Source of the DNA: an uncultured Caulobacter sp.
GTDB lineage: Bacteria; Pseudomonadota; Alphaproteobacteria; Caulobacterales; Caulobacteraceae
DNA length: 38,979 nucleotides
Reading direction: 5' to 3'
Assembly (NCBI GenBank): GCA_937925635.1
Contig: CALALX010000070.1
Span: 1-38,979 of the forward strand
Part shown: positions 24,920 to 31,824 of the stretch, one piece after another
Layout: each line of letters begins with the position of its first letter
How positions within the stretch are numbered: the stretch's first letter is position 1
Position numbers and translations under genes: made by a program
The notes under the pieces: generated by a model
Database searches by the model: none
Told to the model about the DNA's origin: nothing
The model's input: the letters and a program-made list of their open reading frames with translations, nothing else

Positions 24920-25482
24920 TCGCCACCCCGCAGGATCGCGCCGTCGCCGACTGGCTTCGACGACTAAAATGGGCGCTGGCCGCGCTGCCGGAAAGCGACC
25001 GCGACGACATCGTGGCGGAAGCGGCCGCGCACCTGGAGGAGGCCGCCGCCGCCGGACGCTCGACCGGCGAAATCCTCACCGGTTTCGGCGCGCCGGAGCT
25101 CTACGCCCGCCCGTTCCTCGACCAGGCGGAGCTTGCCCGGGCGCTCGGCAGCCAGACCGCCGCCGACCTGGCCGGCGCGGTGGCCCGCCGCGTTCACCGC
25201 AGCCTGGTGGCGGCCCTGGCCGGCGCCGCGCTGCTCGCCATTGTCGTCGTCATGTTCGTGGCCGTGACCCTCGTCGTCATGGAGGTTCAGGACCCGATCC
25301 ACACCGGGCTGTGGCTGGGCGCGCATGTCCGGTTCATCGGCCAGATCGACGATCCTTCCATCGCCCGTGACCTGCTCGGCGGCTGGCTCATTCCGCTGGC
25401 GGCCGTCGTGATCGGCGGGGGCTGGGTGATCGGGAGACTGCTGCTGCTGGCGGCGGTCCGCCGGCTCGCCCGACCCGGCTGA
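24916..25482 (+). CDS. HAAS/DUF1700-type membrane protein
   Basis: 188 residues. The N-terminal region 'VADWLRRLKWALAALPESDRDDIVAEAAAHLEEAAAAGRSTGEILTGFGAPELYARPF' has the helical HAAS signalling domain pattern (LxxLPxxxRxxIxxEhxxHL). Two transmembrane regions follow (about residues 95-120 and 150-175). Such proteins are encoded next to PadR regulators and are thought to transmit signals to them. The ATG overlaps the padR stop, so the two are translationally coupled. The role of the periplasmic loop ('QDPIHTGLWLGAHVRFIGQIDDPS') is unknown. Confidence 0.82.
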   Translation: MIATPQDRAVADWLRRLKWALAALPESDRDDIVAEAAAHLEEAAAAGRSTGEILTGFGAPELYARPFLDQAELARALGSQTAADLAGAVARRVHRSLVAALAGAALLAIVVVMFVAVTLVVMEVQDPIHTGLWLGAHVRFIGQIDDPSIARDLLGGWLIPLAAVVIGGGWVIGRLLLLAAVRRLARPG

Positions 25483-25522
25483 CGCCGGCCGACCTCTCCC
25501 CCGAATTCGAAGGAAGACGATC

Positions 25523-26380
25523 ATGCGCGGACGCGCCATAGCCCTCTATTGCCTGCTGGCCTACGCGATCTCCTGGGGAATCCAGTTCGCGGCCCTCCGC
25601 GTGACCGACGGGAACCTGGAGTCTTCCGCGGCGACGCCGTTCCTGGTCGCGACGATGTTCGCGCCGACGGCGGCGGCCATCCTCTTCCTCGTCTTCCACA
25701 AGCCCTCGCGAAAGGGCCTGCTCTGGAAGCCGACCTGGGCCATGTGGCCGATGATCCTGGCGGCTGTCGCCGTCCCGACCCTGACCGCCTTCGCCGTGGT
25801 CGCCGTGGTCGAGGCCTTGGGCTGGGGCCAGTCGGGCTGGTTCGACGTCTCGGCGACCGGCGTGGCCATCTCCGGCGGGCCGTGGATGCTGGGCGACGGC
25901 GTCCAGGGCTGGCCGCTGTTCCTGGCCAACGTCGCCGTCACCGGCCTGGCCTTCGCGGCGTTCAGCGGCGTCGTCGCCGTCGGCGAGGAGTTCGGCTGGC
26001 GCGCCTTCCTGCAGGGGCATCTCGTCGAGCATCTCGGCCTGACCCGGGGCGTGATCCTGCTCGGCCTGATCTGGTCCTTCTGGCACCTGCCGTCGCTGCT
26101 GGCCGGCTACAATTATCCGGAGACGCCGATCCTGGGGGCGTTGGTCATCTTCCCGCTCGAGCTGGTGGCGGTGTCGATGTTCATGGCCTGGCTGACCCTC
26201 AGCTGCCGCAGCTTCTGGCCCGCCGTCCTGGCTCACGGCGCCGGCAACTCGATCCAGGAGGGCGTCATCAGCAATCTCCAGATGAGCGTGCCGCGCCTGT
26301 ACGAGGACCTGACCACGATGGGCGTCAGTGTCGCCTTCGGCCTGCTGTTCTGGCTGCTGTTGCGCCGGCGCGCGGCCTGA
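25523..26380 (+). CDS. CPBP family intramembrane glutamic protease
   Basis: 285 residues with about eight hydrophobic segments. The CAAX-protease/bacteriocin-processing signature is present: EExxxR in 'VGEEFGWRAFLQG', FxxxH in 'WSFWHLPSLL', and HxxxN in 'VLAHGAGNS'. These supply the catalytic glutamates, histidine and asparagine in the membrane. Members process prenylated or small peptides or confer bacteriocin immunity; the substrate here is unknown. GGAAG lies ahead of the ATG. The gene follows padR-HAAS by 40 bases on the same strand and is likely in the same operon. Confidence 0.9.
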   Translation: MRGRAIALYCLLAYAISWGIQFAALRVTDGNLESSAATPFLVATMFAPTAAAILFLVFHKPSRKGLLWKPTWAMWPMILAAVAVPTLTAFAVVAVVEALGWGQSGWFDVSATGVAISGGPWMLGDGVQGWPLFLANVAVTGLAFAAFSGVVAVGEEFGWRAFLQGHLVEHLGLTRGVILLGLIWSFWHLPSLLAGYNYPETPILGALVIFPLELVAVSMFMAWLTLSCRSFWPAVLAHGAGNSIQEGVISNLQMSVPRLYEDLTTMGVSVAFGLLFWLLLRRRAA

Positions 26381-26442
26381 CGGTTGGCAACCGTTCAGGT
26401 TCGGGCGCGTAGTCAGGCGACCGACATCGCAGGGAGCGCGCC

Positions 26443-26784
26443 ATGAACGCCTGGATCCGCAACACCGCCGTCGCCTTCGTCGCCGCCATGAGCCTCGGCG
26501 CCTGCCAGACGGACGGCCTGCCGCAACCGGACCCCCGCGCGCCGCGCGGCGAGGGCGCGATGTGCGGCGGCATCGCCGGCTTCCAGTGCGGGGAAGGGCT
26601 CTACTGTTCGATGACGCCCGAGATGCAGCGCGCCGCCGACGGCGCCGGGGTCTGCAAACCGCGCCCCCAGATGTGCACGCGGGAGTACCGCCCCGTCTGC
26701 GGCGCCGACGGCAAGACCTACGGCAACGCCTGCACGGCCGCCTCGGCGGGCGTCAGCGTGGCGCATCCGGGGGAGTGCCGGTAG
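26443..26784 (+). CDS. Kazal-type protease inhibitor lipoprotein
   Basis: 113 residues. The signal peptide ends in lipobox LGAC with C21. A cysteine segment 'CGGIAGFQCGEGLYC' (C41, C49, C55) resembles the IGFBP-like CGG-C-C start. The Kazal domain follows: C71, C78, 'PVCGADGKTYGNACTA' (C86, C97) and C112. Such domains inhibit serine proteases by a canonical loop. The protein should be anchored in the periplasm or outer membrane. It lies 62 bases downstream of the CPBP protease gene on the same strand and may protect against secreted proteases. Confidence 0.88.
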   Translation: MNAWIRNTAVAFVAAMSLGACQTDGLPQPDPRAPRGEGAMCGGIAGFQCGEGLYCSMTPEMQRAADGAGVCKPRPQMCTREYRPVCGADGKTYGNACTAASAGVSVAHPGECR

Positions 26785-26799
26785 GGGCGGGGACGCCGA

Positions 26800-26832
26800 G
26801 GACATGTTCCGGCGAAGCCGGTACGTGTCCCC
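26800..26832. repeat. REP-like hairpin, left end of accessory segment
   Basis: Outer arms GGACA (26800-26804) / TGTCC (26826-26830) and inner arms CCGGC (26809-26813) / GCCGG (26817-26821) with loop GAA. Reverse-complemented, it matches 29043-29074 at 30 of 32 positions. It ends five bases before the transposase remnant opens. Confidence 0.75.
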
Positions 26833-26837
26833 GATAG

Positions 26838-27593
26838 GAGGCGCGCGACGGTCTCGCCGCGAGCCGGCCGCGCATCAGCGACGACCTCGTCGACCTGATC
26901 CAGCGCATGAGCCGTGACAATCCGCTGTGGGGCGCGCCGCGCATCCACGGCGAGCTGCTCAAGCTCGGCTTTCGCCTCGCCCAGTCGACCGTCTCCCGTT
27001 ACATGACGCCGAGGCCGGGACGACCCTCTCAGGGCTGGACGACCTTCCTGCGCAACCACCGCGCCGATATCGCGGCCATCGATATGCTGACCGTGCATAC
27101 CCTGGCGCTGCGGCGCCTGTACGCCTTTGTCGTGCTGGGCCTCGACCGACGGCGCATCCTGCATGTCGAGGTGACTGACCGTCCGACGGCGGCCTGGCTG
27201 GCGCGGCAGATCACCGAGGCGTTTCCGTGGGACACCGCTCCGCTCTACCTCGTCCGCGACAACGACGGGGCCTATGGCGGGGCTTTCCGGCGGCGCGTGC
27301 GGGCGATGGGCATCCGCGACCGCCCGACGCGGCCCTATTCGCCCTGGATGAACGGGCATGTGGAGCGGTTGATCGGCTCGATCCGCCGCGAATGCCTGGA
27401 CCACGTGATCATCTTCGACGCGGACCACCTGCGCCGGGTGCTGAGAGCCTATGGCGAATACTACAACGAAAGCCGCACACATCTGGCCCTGGCCAAGGAC
27501 GCGCCCGACGGAAGGCCGGTCGAGGCGCGGGGGAAGATCATCTCACGCCCGATTCTGGGCGGACTGCACCATCGCTACGGGCGGGAGCCGTGA
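26838..27593 (+). pseudogene. Truncated integrase-core (DDE) transposase
   Basis: The reading frame opens immediately after a TAG at 26835 and runs through 'SRPRISDDLVDLIQRMSRDNPLWGAPRIHGEL', which is typical of the middle of larger integrase-core transposases (about 330 aa). The N-terminal DNA-binding part is missing. The DDE residues are visible, numbered from the ATG at 26907: D59 ('AAIDML'), D118 or D120 ('VRDNDGAYG') and E153 ('NGHVERL'). The C terminus 'LGGLHHRYGREP' looks complete. The 5' end abuts the REP hairpin at 26800-26832. It is best read as an inactive insertion-sequence remnant; an internal ATG could still give a 228-residue product. Confidence 0.75.
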
Positions 27594-28435
27594 CGGGAGA
27601 GGTTTTCGGAAGGGACAGGTGTTTCAATTTCTAGGTTCTCAGTACGCGTCCCGAAGGATGACCCTTCTAGATCGCTCACTGTAACAGAGCGAACAATTCG
27701 GAAGCCAAAGCCGCCTCTTCGGCCTGCTATCGAGACCCAACGCCTCTCACGCGAAATGTCGACCTCATAGTAGTTCCAACCTCCGCCCTTCAATATCGCT
27801 TCGGGGCATTTGCCAGTGTCGTCCGTCAGATGCTTTTCGGTCACACAATCGTCTACTAATTCTGGAGCATTTCCAATCATATCGAAAATACCAAATGAGT
27901 TGGGAAGCAGGCTACCTACCGGGGCGGTGCCAAGCCAAGCATCGCAATCGCTGTCTTTTTCGCTACAGCTTGTGTTGGCAAGATTGGCATATCTCGAAAC
28001 CGGGGCTGGAGTAGCGGGGGTGGCGGCTTGCTCCCATTCCGCTGTCGATGGAACGCGGTACTTCTTACCTGTTTTCTTGCTTAGCCAACGGGCAAACTCT
28101 TTCGCGTCGTCAGGGCTGACGTTGATAACGGGGCGCCCCCCCCGTCCCCACCCATTGTCGGGTGGGGAATACCCACCGCATGCTCCGTCTGCGACGCACG
28201 TGTCCCATTCGGAGAAGGTTACTTCAAAGCGTCCTATCGCGAACCCGATCTCGGAACCTTTATCTTCTTGCCCTTCGGCGACATTCGCGCTTCCAATAAA
28301 GACAAGCTCTGGGCAATCTCTACAATCTTTGAAGATAAGTCTATCTTCGCCCCCACGAGGGTGCTCAGCTCCCGTGGCGGTCGATGAGAGAATGCTTGTG
28401 CATACTATCATCAGAAGCATCCTACAAGCCGACAT
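27575..28435 (-). CDS. Secreted SUMF1-fold (formylglycine-generating-enzyme-like) protein
   Basis: 286 residues with signal peptide 'MSACRMLLMIVCTSILSSTATGA'. SUMF1 fold landmarks are 'IGRFEVTFSEWDTCVADGAC', 'PVINVSPDDAKEFARWLSKKTGKKYRVPSTAEWEQAA', 'GSLLPNSFGIFDMIGNAPELVDDC' and 'RGGFGFRIVRS'. The catalytic cysteine pair of true FGE is not seen and the usual GNVWEW is GNAPEL, so enzymatic activity is doubtful. The DNA is clearly AT-richer than the core genes, suggesting transfer. The last residues read into the 3' end of the transposase remnant (19-base convergent overlap), so the C terminus may be altered. Confidence 0.78.
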   Translation of the reverse strand: MSACRMLLMIVCTSILSSTATGAEHPRGGEDRLIFKDCRDCPELVFIGSANVAEGQEDKGSEIGFAIGRFEVTFSEWDTCVADGACGGYSPPDNGWGRGGRPVINVSPDDAKEFARWLSKKTGKKYRVPSTAEWEQAATPATPAPVSRYANLANTSCSEKDSDCDAWLGTAPVGSLLPNSFGIFDMIGNAPELVDDCVTEKHLTDDTGKCPEAILKGGGWNYYEVDISRERRWVSIAGRRGGFGFRIVRSVTVSDLEGSSFGTRTENLEIETPVPSENLSRHGSRP

Positions 28436-28475
28436 TTCTTATTCCATGGCCATCATCGAGGGTTTTGTGCCGCAT

Positions 28476-29024
28476 CTATCTTGGGGCTTCAAATCTATGG
28501 CGAGAATAGGGGATCTCTCCGGCTTGCCAGTCATTGCTTGAAGGTAGCCTCCAAGTGTTGAGCGTGCCTCCCCGGTACGGTTCGCTGGTCGGGTAGAATC
28601 GCATTTCGACCCAACTCCATTCGGATGCCCGCATGCGACCGAACCACGGTTCTTCAAGAAGCACCATAGCAAATGTCGTTCGTTGAGGGTCGTCAAATTG
28701 GTAGGCTCGAATGACCGAGAAGGAATCAAAGGTCCCGTCGCTTTTCTCATACGCTATGCGAGTGTCTCCAATCGCCGTCGCGCTATAGTATTTTTCTAGT
28801 CGTTTGGCGTCGGAAATCAATATAGAGGTTCCATAAATCTTGTGATTCTCATCTAGTTCATTCTTGAAGTCTGCAAGGTCGGCTAGAAGTTGAAAGATGT
28901 CGCCGGATCCGGCGCTTTCGAAATCCCCGTAACCAGTCCTCGGAGTTGGGTCGGGGCGAAGTGGGTCTGGCGGTCTTCCGTCGCGTCCCACGGGACGCGG
29001 GAAACGGGGACACGTACTTTTCAT
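28476..29024 (-). CDS. Orphan protein, apparently 5'-truncated by REP insertion
   Basis: About 182 residues if read from ATG 29024. The folded-looking, AT-richer part starts only around 'GYGDFESAGSGDIFQLLADL' and ends 'DWQAGEIPYSRHRFEAPR'. The first 25 or so residues (MKSTCPRFPRPVGRDGRPPD) are encoded by the REP hairpin at 29006-29030 and adjacent GC-rich sequence, so the native start is probably lost. I do not recognise the family. It precedes the SUMF1-fold gene by 40 bases on the same strand and shares its base composition, which suggests one acquired operon. Confidence 0.5.
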   Translation of the reverse strand: MKSTCPRFPRPVGRDGRPPDPLRPDPTPRTGYGDFESAGSGDIFQLLADLADFKNELDENHKIYGTSILISDAKRLEKYYSATAIGDTRIAYEKSDGTFDSFSVIRAYQFDDPQRTTFAMVLLEEPWFGRMRASEWSWVEMRFYPTSEPYRGGTLNTWRLPSSNDWQAGEIPYSRHRFEAPR

Positions 29025-29030
29025 GTTCCC
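29006..29030. repeat. REP-like hairpin (tandem copy 1)
   Basis: GGGGACA (29006-29012) and TGTTCCC (29024-29030), with one G-U pair, enclose CGTACTTTTCA. It lies 12 bases from the next hairpin, so the two form a REP doublet upstream of the RAYT gene. Confidence 0.65.
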
Positions 29031-29042
29031 TTTCCCCAAGCC

Positions 29043-29077
29043 GGGGACACGTACCGGATGCGCCGGAACATGTCCCC
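29043..29077. repeat. REP-like hairpin (tandem copy 2), right end of accessory segment
   Basis: GGGGACA (29043-29049) pairs with TGTCCCC (29071-29077), and inner CCGG (29054-29057) pairs with CCGG (29063-29066). It is the inverted counterpart of 26800-26832. Confidence 0.75.
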
Positions 29078-29174
29078 GCGGTCCCCGCGATCCTCCGCCA
29101 CTTCCGCATGTGGGGCGGCTTGACACAATTGGAACAATAGGAGAACATCGGTCGTCGCTGAGCGGAGATCGCCC

Positions 29175-29810
29175 GTGCCTCGCAAAGCCCGCGTCGTCGC
29201 GCCCGGCGTTCCGCACCACGTGACCCAGCGGGGCAACCGGCGGCAGGCGACGTTCCTGCGGCAGGAAGACTATCTGGCCTACCTGCAGCTGGCGGGAGAG
29301 GCGTTCGCCGAGGCGGGGGTCCAGGTGTGGTGCTGGTGTCTGATGCCCAACCACGTGCATCTGATCGCCACGCCGGCGGACGAGGCGGGGCTGGCAAAGG
29401 CGGTGGGCCTGACCCACCTGCGCTACACGCGCCTGATCAACGGCCGCGAGCGCTGGACCGGCTATCTGTGGCAGGGACGGTTCGCTTCGTTCCCGATGGA
29501 CGACGACCACCTGCGCCAATGCGTGCGCTACGTGGGGCTGAATCCCGTCCGGGCGGGCCTGGTCGAGCGCGCGGTCGACTGGCCCTGGTCGAGCGTGCGG
29601 GCGCATCTGGGGCGGGGGACCGATCCGTTTCTCACGCCCGAGCCGGAAAAGTGGGGACACACACCACTTTCACGTCGGAAAGTGGTGTGTGTCCCCACTT
29701 TTCCGCTGAGGCCAACGAAAAAAGGGCCGGAGATCGCTCTCCGGCCCTTCGCGATTCAGCGGCTGGGGACACGCACCGAAGTGCATGTCCCCTCCGGGAC
29801 TAGCACTTGA
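29175..29810 (+). CDS. REP-associated tyrosine transposase (RAYT/TnpA-REP, Y1 family)
   Basis: Starts with GTG at 29175 after GGAG; TTGACA at 29120 may be its -35. Residues 1-155 show the RAYT pattern: 'APGVPHHVTQRGNRRQ', the HUH motif 'MPNHVHLI' (H60, H62) and catalytic Y119 in 'RYVGLNPVRAGLV', then 'WPWSSVRAHL'. The enzyme would nick single-stranded REP hairpins and move them. After 'DPFLTPEPEKW' the frame runs through the palindrome at 29644-29705, the glnA terminator and a REP copy, ending beyond the glnA stop. The last 50 or so residues are therefore not a normal RAYT C terminus, and the original stop was probably lost. Confidence 0.88.
   Translation: MPRKARVVAPGVPHHVTQRGNRRQATFLRQEDYLAYLQLAGEAFAEAGVQVWCWCLMPNHVHLIATPADEAGLAKAVGLTHLRYTRLINGRERWTGYLWQGRFASFPMDDDHLRQCVRYVGLNPVRAGLVERAVDWPWSSVRAHLGRGTDPFLTPEPEKWGHTPLSRRKVVCVPTFPLRPTKKGPEIALRPFAIQRLGTRTEVHVPSGTST
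29644..29705. repeat. Perfect long palindrome with GTGGGGACACAC core
   Basis: Arms of 28 bases (29644-29671 and 29678-29705) are exact reverse complements around a six-base loop ACGTCG. Each arm contains GGGGACACAC, linking it to the REP family. It lies in frame in the 3' part of the RAYT gene. Confidence 0.85.
29718..29747 (-). terminator. Intrinsic terminator of glnA
   Basis: Ten-base arms GGGCCGGAGA (29724-29733) and TCTCCGGCCC (29738-29747) with loop TCGC. On the minus strand the stem is followed by six U (A29718-29723). It lies 52 bases after the glnA stop. Confidence 0.92.
29765..29792. repeat. REP-like hairpin in the glnA 3' UTR
   Basis: GGGGACA (29765-29771) / TGTCCCC (29786-29792) and GCAC (29773-29776) / GTGC (29781-29784) with loop CGAA and a single C/A mismatch. 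It is the closest relative of the hairpin at 31-58. It sits between the glnA stop (29800) and its terminator. Confidence 0.8.
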
Positions 29811-31215
29811 AGTACATGTCGAACTCGACCGGGTGCGGGTGCAGCTGGAGGCGCATGACTTCCTCCATCTTCAGCTCGATGTAGCTGTCGATGAAGTCGT
29901 CATCCATCACGCCGCCCTTCTTGAGGAAGGCGCGGTCCTTGTCGAGGTTCTCGAGGGCTTCGCGCAGCGAGCCGCAGACTTCCGGGATCTTCTTCTGCTC
30001 GCGGGGCGGCAGATCGTAGAGATTCTTGTCGGCGGCCGCGCCCGGATCGATGCGGTTCTCGATGCCGTCGAGACCGGCCATCAGCAGGGCCGTGAAGGTC
30101 AGGTACGGGTTGCCCATGGGATCGGGGAACCGGCACTCGATGCGCTTGGCCTTGGGGCTGTCGACGTGCGGGATGCGGATCGAGGCCGAGCGGTTGCGGC
30201 TGGAGTAGGCCAGCTTCACCGGGGCTTCGTAGCCCGGCACCAGGCGCTTGTAGCTGTTGGTGGTCGAGTTCGAGAAGGCGTTGATCGCTTTGGCGTGCTT
30301 GATGATGCCGCCGATGTACCAGAGGCACATCTGCGACAGGCCCGCGTACTGGTCTCCGGCGAACAGCGGCTTGCCGTCCGACCAGATCGACTGGTGCACG
30401 TGCATGCCCGAGCCGTTGTCGGCGAACATCGGCTTGGCCATGAAGGTCGCCGTCTTGCCGTAGGCGTGGGCCACATTGTGGATCACGTACTTATAGAGCT
30501 GCAGCCGGTCGGCCATGGTGACCATGGTGTCGAACTTGAGGCCGAGTTCGTGCTGGGCCGGCGCCACCTCGTGGTGGTGCTTTTCCGGCTTCATGCCCAG
30601 CTGGCCCATGACTTCCAGCATCTCGCCGCGCAGGTCCTGGCAGCTGTCGACCGGGTTGACCGGGAAATAGCCGCCCTTCGGGCCTGGGCGGTGGCCCATG
30701 TTGCCTTCCGGATAGACCTTGGAGGTGTTCACCGGCAGTTCGATCGAGTCGAAGCTGTAGCCGGTGTCATGCGGGGCGGTCGACCAGCGCACGTCGTCGA
30801 AGATGAAGAACTCGGCTTCCGGGCCGAAGAACACCGTGTCGCCCACGCCCGAGGACTTCACGTAGGCCAGCGCCGTCTTGGCCATCGAGCGCGGGTCGCG
30901 GTTGTAGGGCGTCCCCGAGTCCGGGTTCACGACGTCGCAGAACAGGCACAGCGTGGTCTGCTGGTAGAAGGGATCGATGTAGGCCGTTTCCAGGTCAGGA
31001 CGCAGCTTCATGTCCGACTCATTGATGGCCTTCCAACCGGCGATCGACGAGCCGTCGAACATGGTGCCGTCTTCCAGGAAGTCCTCGTCGACCAGGTCGA
31101 TGTCGAAGGTGACGTGCTGCATCTTCCCGCGGATGTCGGTGAAGCGGACGTCCACGTACTTGACGTCCTTCTCCTTGATCATCGCGAGGATGTCTTTCGC
31201 GGTAGTCTTGGCCAT
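29800..31215 (-). CDS. glnA: Glutamine synthetase type I
   Basis: 471 residues, the usual GSI length. 'MFDGSSIAGW' (52-61), the metal/ATP region 'FFGPEAEFFIFDDV' (129-142), 'HHHEVAPAQHELGLKF' (213-228), 'NGSGMHVHQS' (267-276) and the adenylylation tyrosine Y400 in 'NLYDLPPRE' are all present. It makes glutamine from glutamate, ammonia and ATP and should be controlled by GlnE adenylylation through PII. AGGGGA precedes the ATG. It follows glnB by 52 bases, so the operon is glnB-glnA, ending at the terminator at 29718-29747. Confidence 0.98.
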   Translation of the reverse strand: MAKTTAKDILAMIKEKDVKYVDVRFTDIRGKMQHVTFDIDLVDEDFLEDGTMFDGSSIAGWKAINESDMKLRPDLETAYIDPFYQQTTLCLFCDVVNPDSGTPYNRDPRSMAKTALAYVKSSGVGDTVFFGPEAEFFIFDDVRWSTAPHDTGYSFDSIELPVNTSKVYPEGNMGHRPGPKGGYFPVNPVDSCQDLRGEMLEVMGQLGMKPEKHHHEVAPAQHELGLKFDTMVTMADRLQLYKYVIHNVAHAYGKTATFMAKPMFADNGSGMHVHQSIWSDGKPLFAGDQYAGLSQMCLWYIGGIIKHAKAINAFSNSTTNSYKRLVPGYEAPVKLAYSSRNRSASIRIPHVDSPKAKRIECRFPDPMGNPYLTFTALLMAGLDGIENRIDPGAAADKNLYDLPPREQKKIPEVCGSLREALENLDKDRAFLKKGGVMDDDFIDSYIELKMEEVMRLQLHPHPVEFDMYFKC

Positions 31216-31267
31216 ATGCCTAATCCCCTAAGCTCTAGATGCGATCTTTTCTGATTGACGCGCGGGC

Positions 31268-31606
31268 CTAGACGGCCAGCGCGCCGTTTTCTCCGGTGCG
31301 GATGCGGATGACGTCGGTGATCTCGGACACGAAGATCTTGCCGTCGCCGATGCGACCTGTGCGGGCGGCGTTCTGGATGGCTTCGAGCGCGCCGCCGAGC
31401 TGGTCGTCGGCGACGACCACCTCGATCTTGATCTTGGGCAGGAAGTCCACGACGTATTCGGCGCCGCGGTAGAGTTCCGTGTGGCCCTTCTGGCGGCCGT
31501 AGCCCTTGGCCTCGAGCACGGTCATGCCCTGGACGCCGAGCTCCTGCAGGGCCTCCTTCACTTCGTCGAGCTTGAACGGCTTGATGACGGCTTCAATCTT
31601 CTTCAT
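31268..31606 (-). CDS. glnB: Nitrogen regulatory protein P-II
   Basis: 112 residues from ATG 31606; the open frame extends further upstream but that part is not PII. 'MKKIEAVIKPFKLDEVKEAL', T-loop 'GHTELYRGAEYVVDFLPK' with uridylylation site Y51, and the C-terminal 'GKIFVSEITDVIRIRTGE' are standard. The trimer binds ATP and 2-oxoglutarate and reports nitrogen status to GlnE/NtrB. GlnD would modify Y51. It is the first gene of glnBA, divergent from the thiolase-like gene across a 218-base region that contains a small palindrome. Confidence 0.97.
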   Translation of the reverse strand: MKKIEAVIKPFKLDEVKEALQELGVQGMTVLEAKGYGRQKGHTELYRGAEYVVDFLPKIKIEVVVADDQLGGALEAIQNAARTGRIGDGKIFVSEITDVIRIRTGENGALAV

Positions 31607-31683
31607 GCGGGCCTCTGGTCGGGCGATTGGGCGGACGGAGCACGCCCCGCTGGGGCGCTTCAAGGGCGGACCGGCCGGACGTG

Positions 31684-31698
31684 CGCTGCACTGCAGCG
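31684..31698. promoter_or_regulatory. Palindrome upstream of glnB
   Basis: CGCTGCA-C-TGCAGCG is a perfect dyad with a one-base centre, about 78 bases before the glnB ATG. It contains TGCA half-sites but is not a clear match to the NtrC consensus, and no obvious sigma-54 -24/-12 element was seen nearby. An operator role is speculative. Confidence 0.3.
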
Positions 31699-31824
31699 AT
31701 AGGGTAGCGGCGCCCATGAAACAGGCGCCCGGCGCCCAATTCAAGGGCAACGCTCCAAACCGCTTGGTTGCCGCTGCGGGAAGGCGGTAGCGAGGCTCAA
31801 ATGTCGGTTCGAGGGAGTGGAACG

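Noticed and set aside
28439..28750. 103-codon minus-strand frame overlapping the orphan gene
   Set aside because: It overlaps the better-supported 28476-29024 frame in another phase, and its sequence shows no domain or ribosome binding site.
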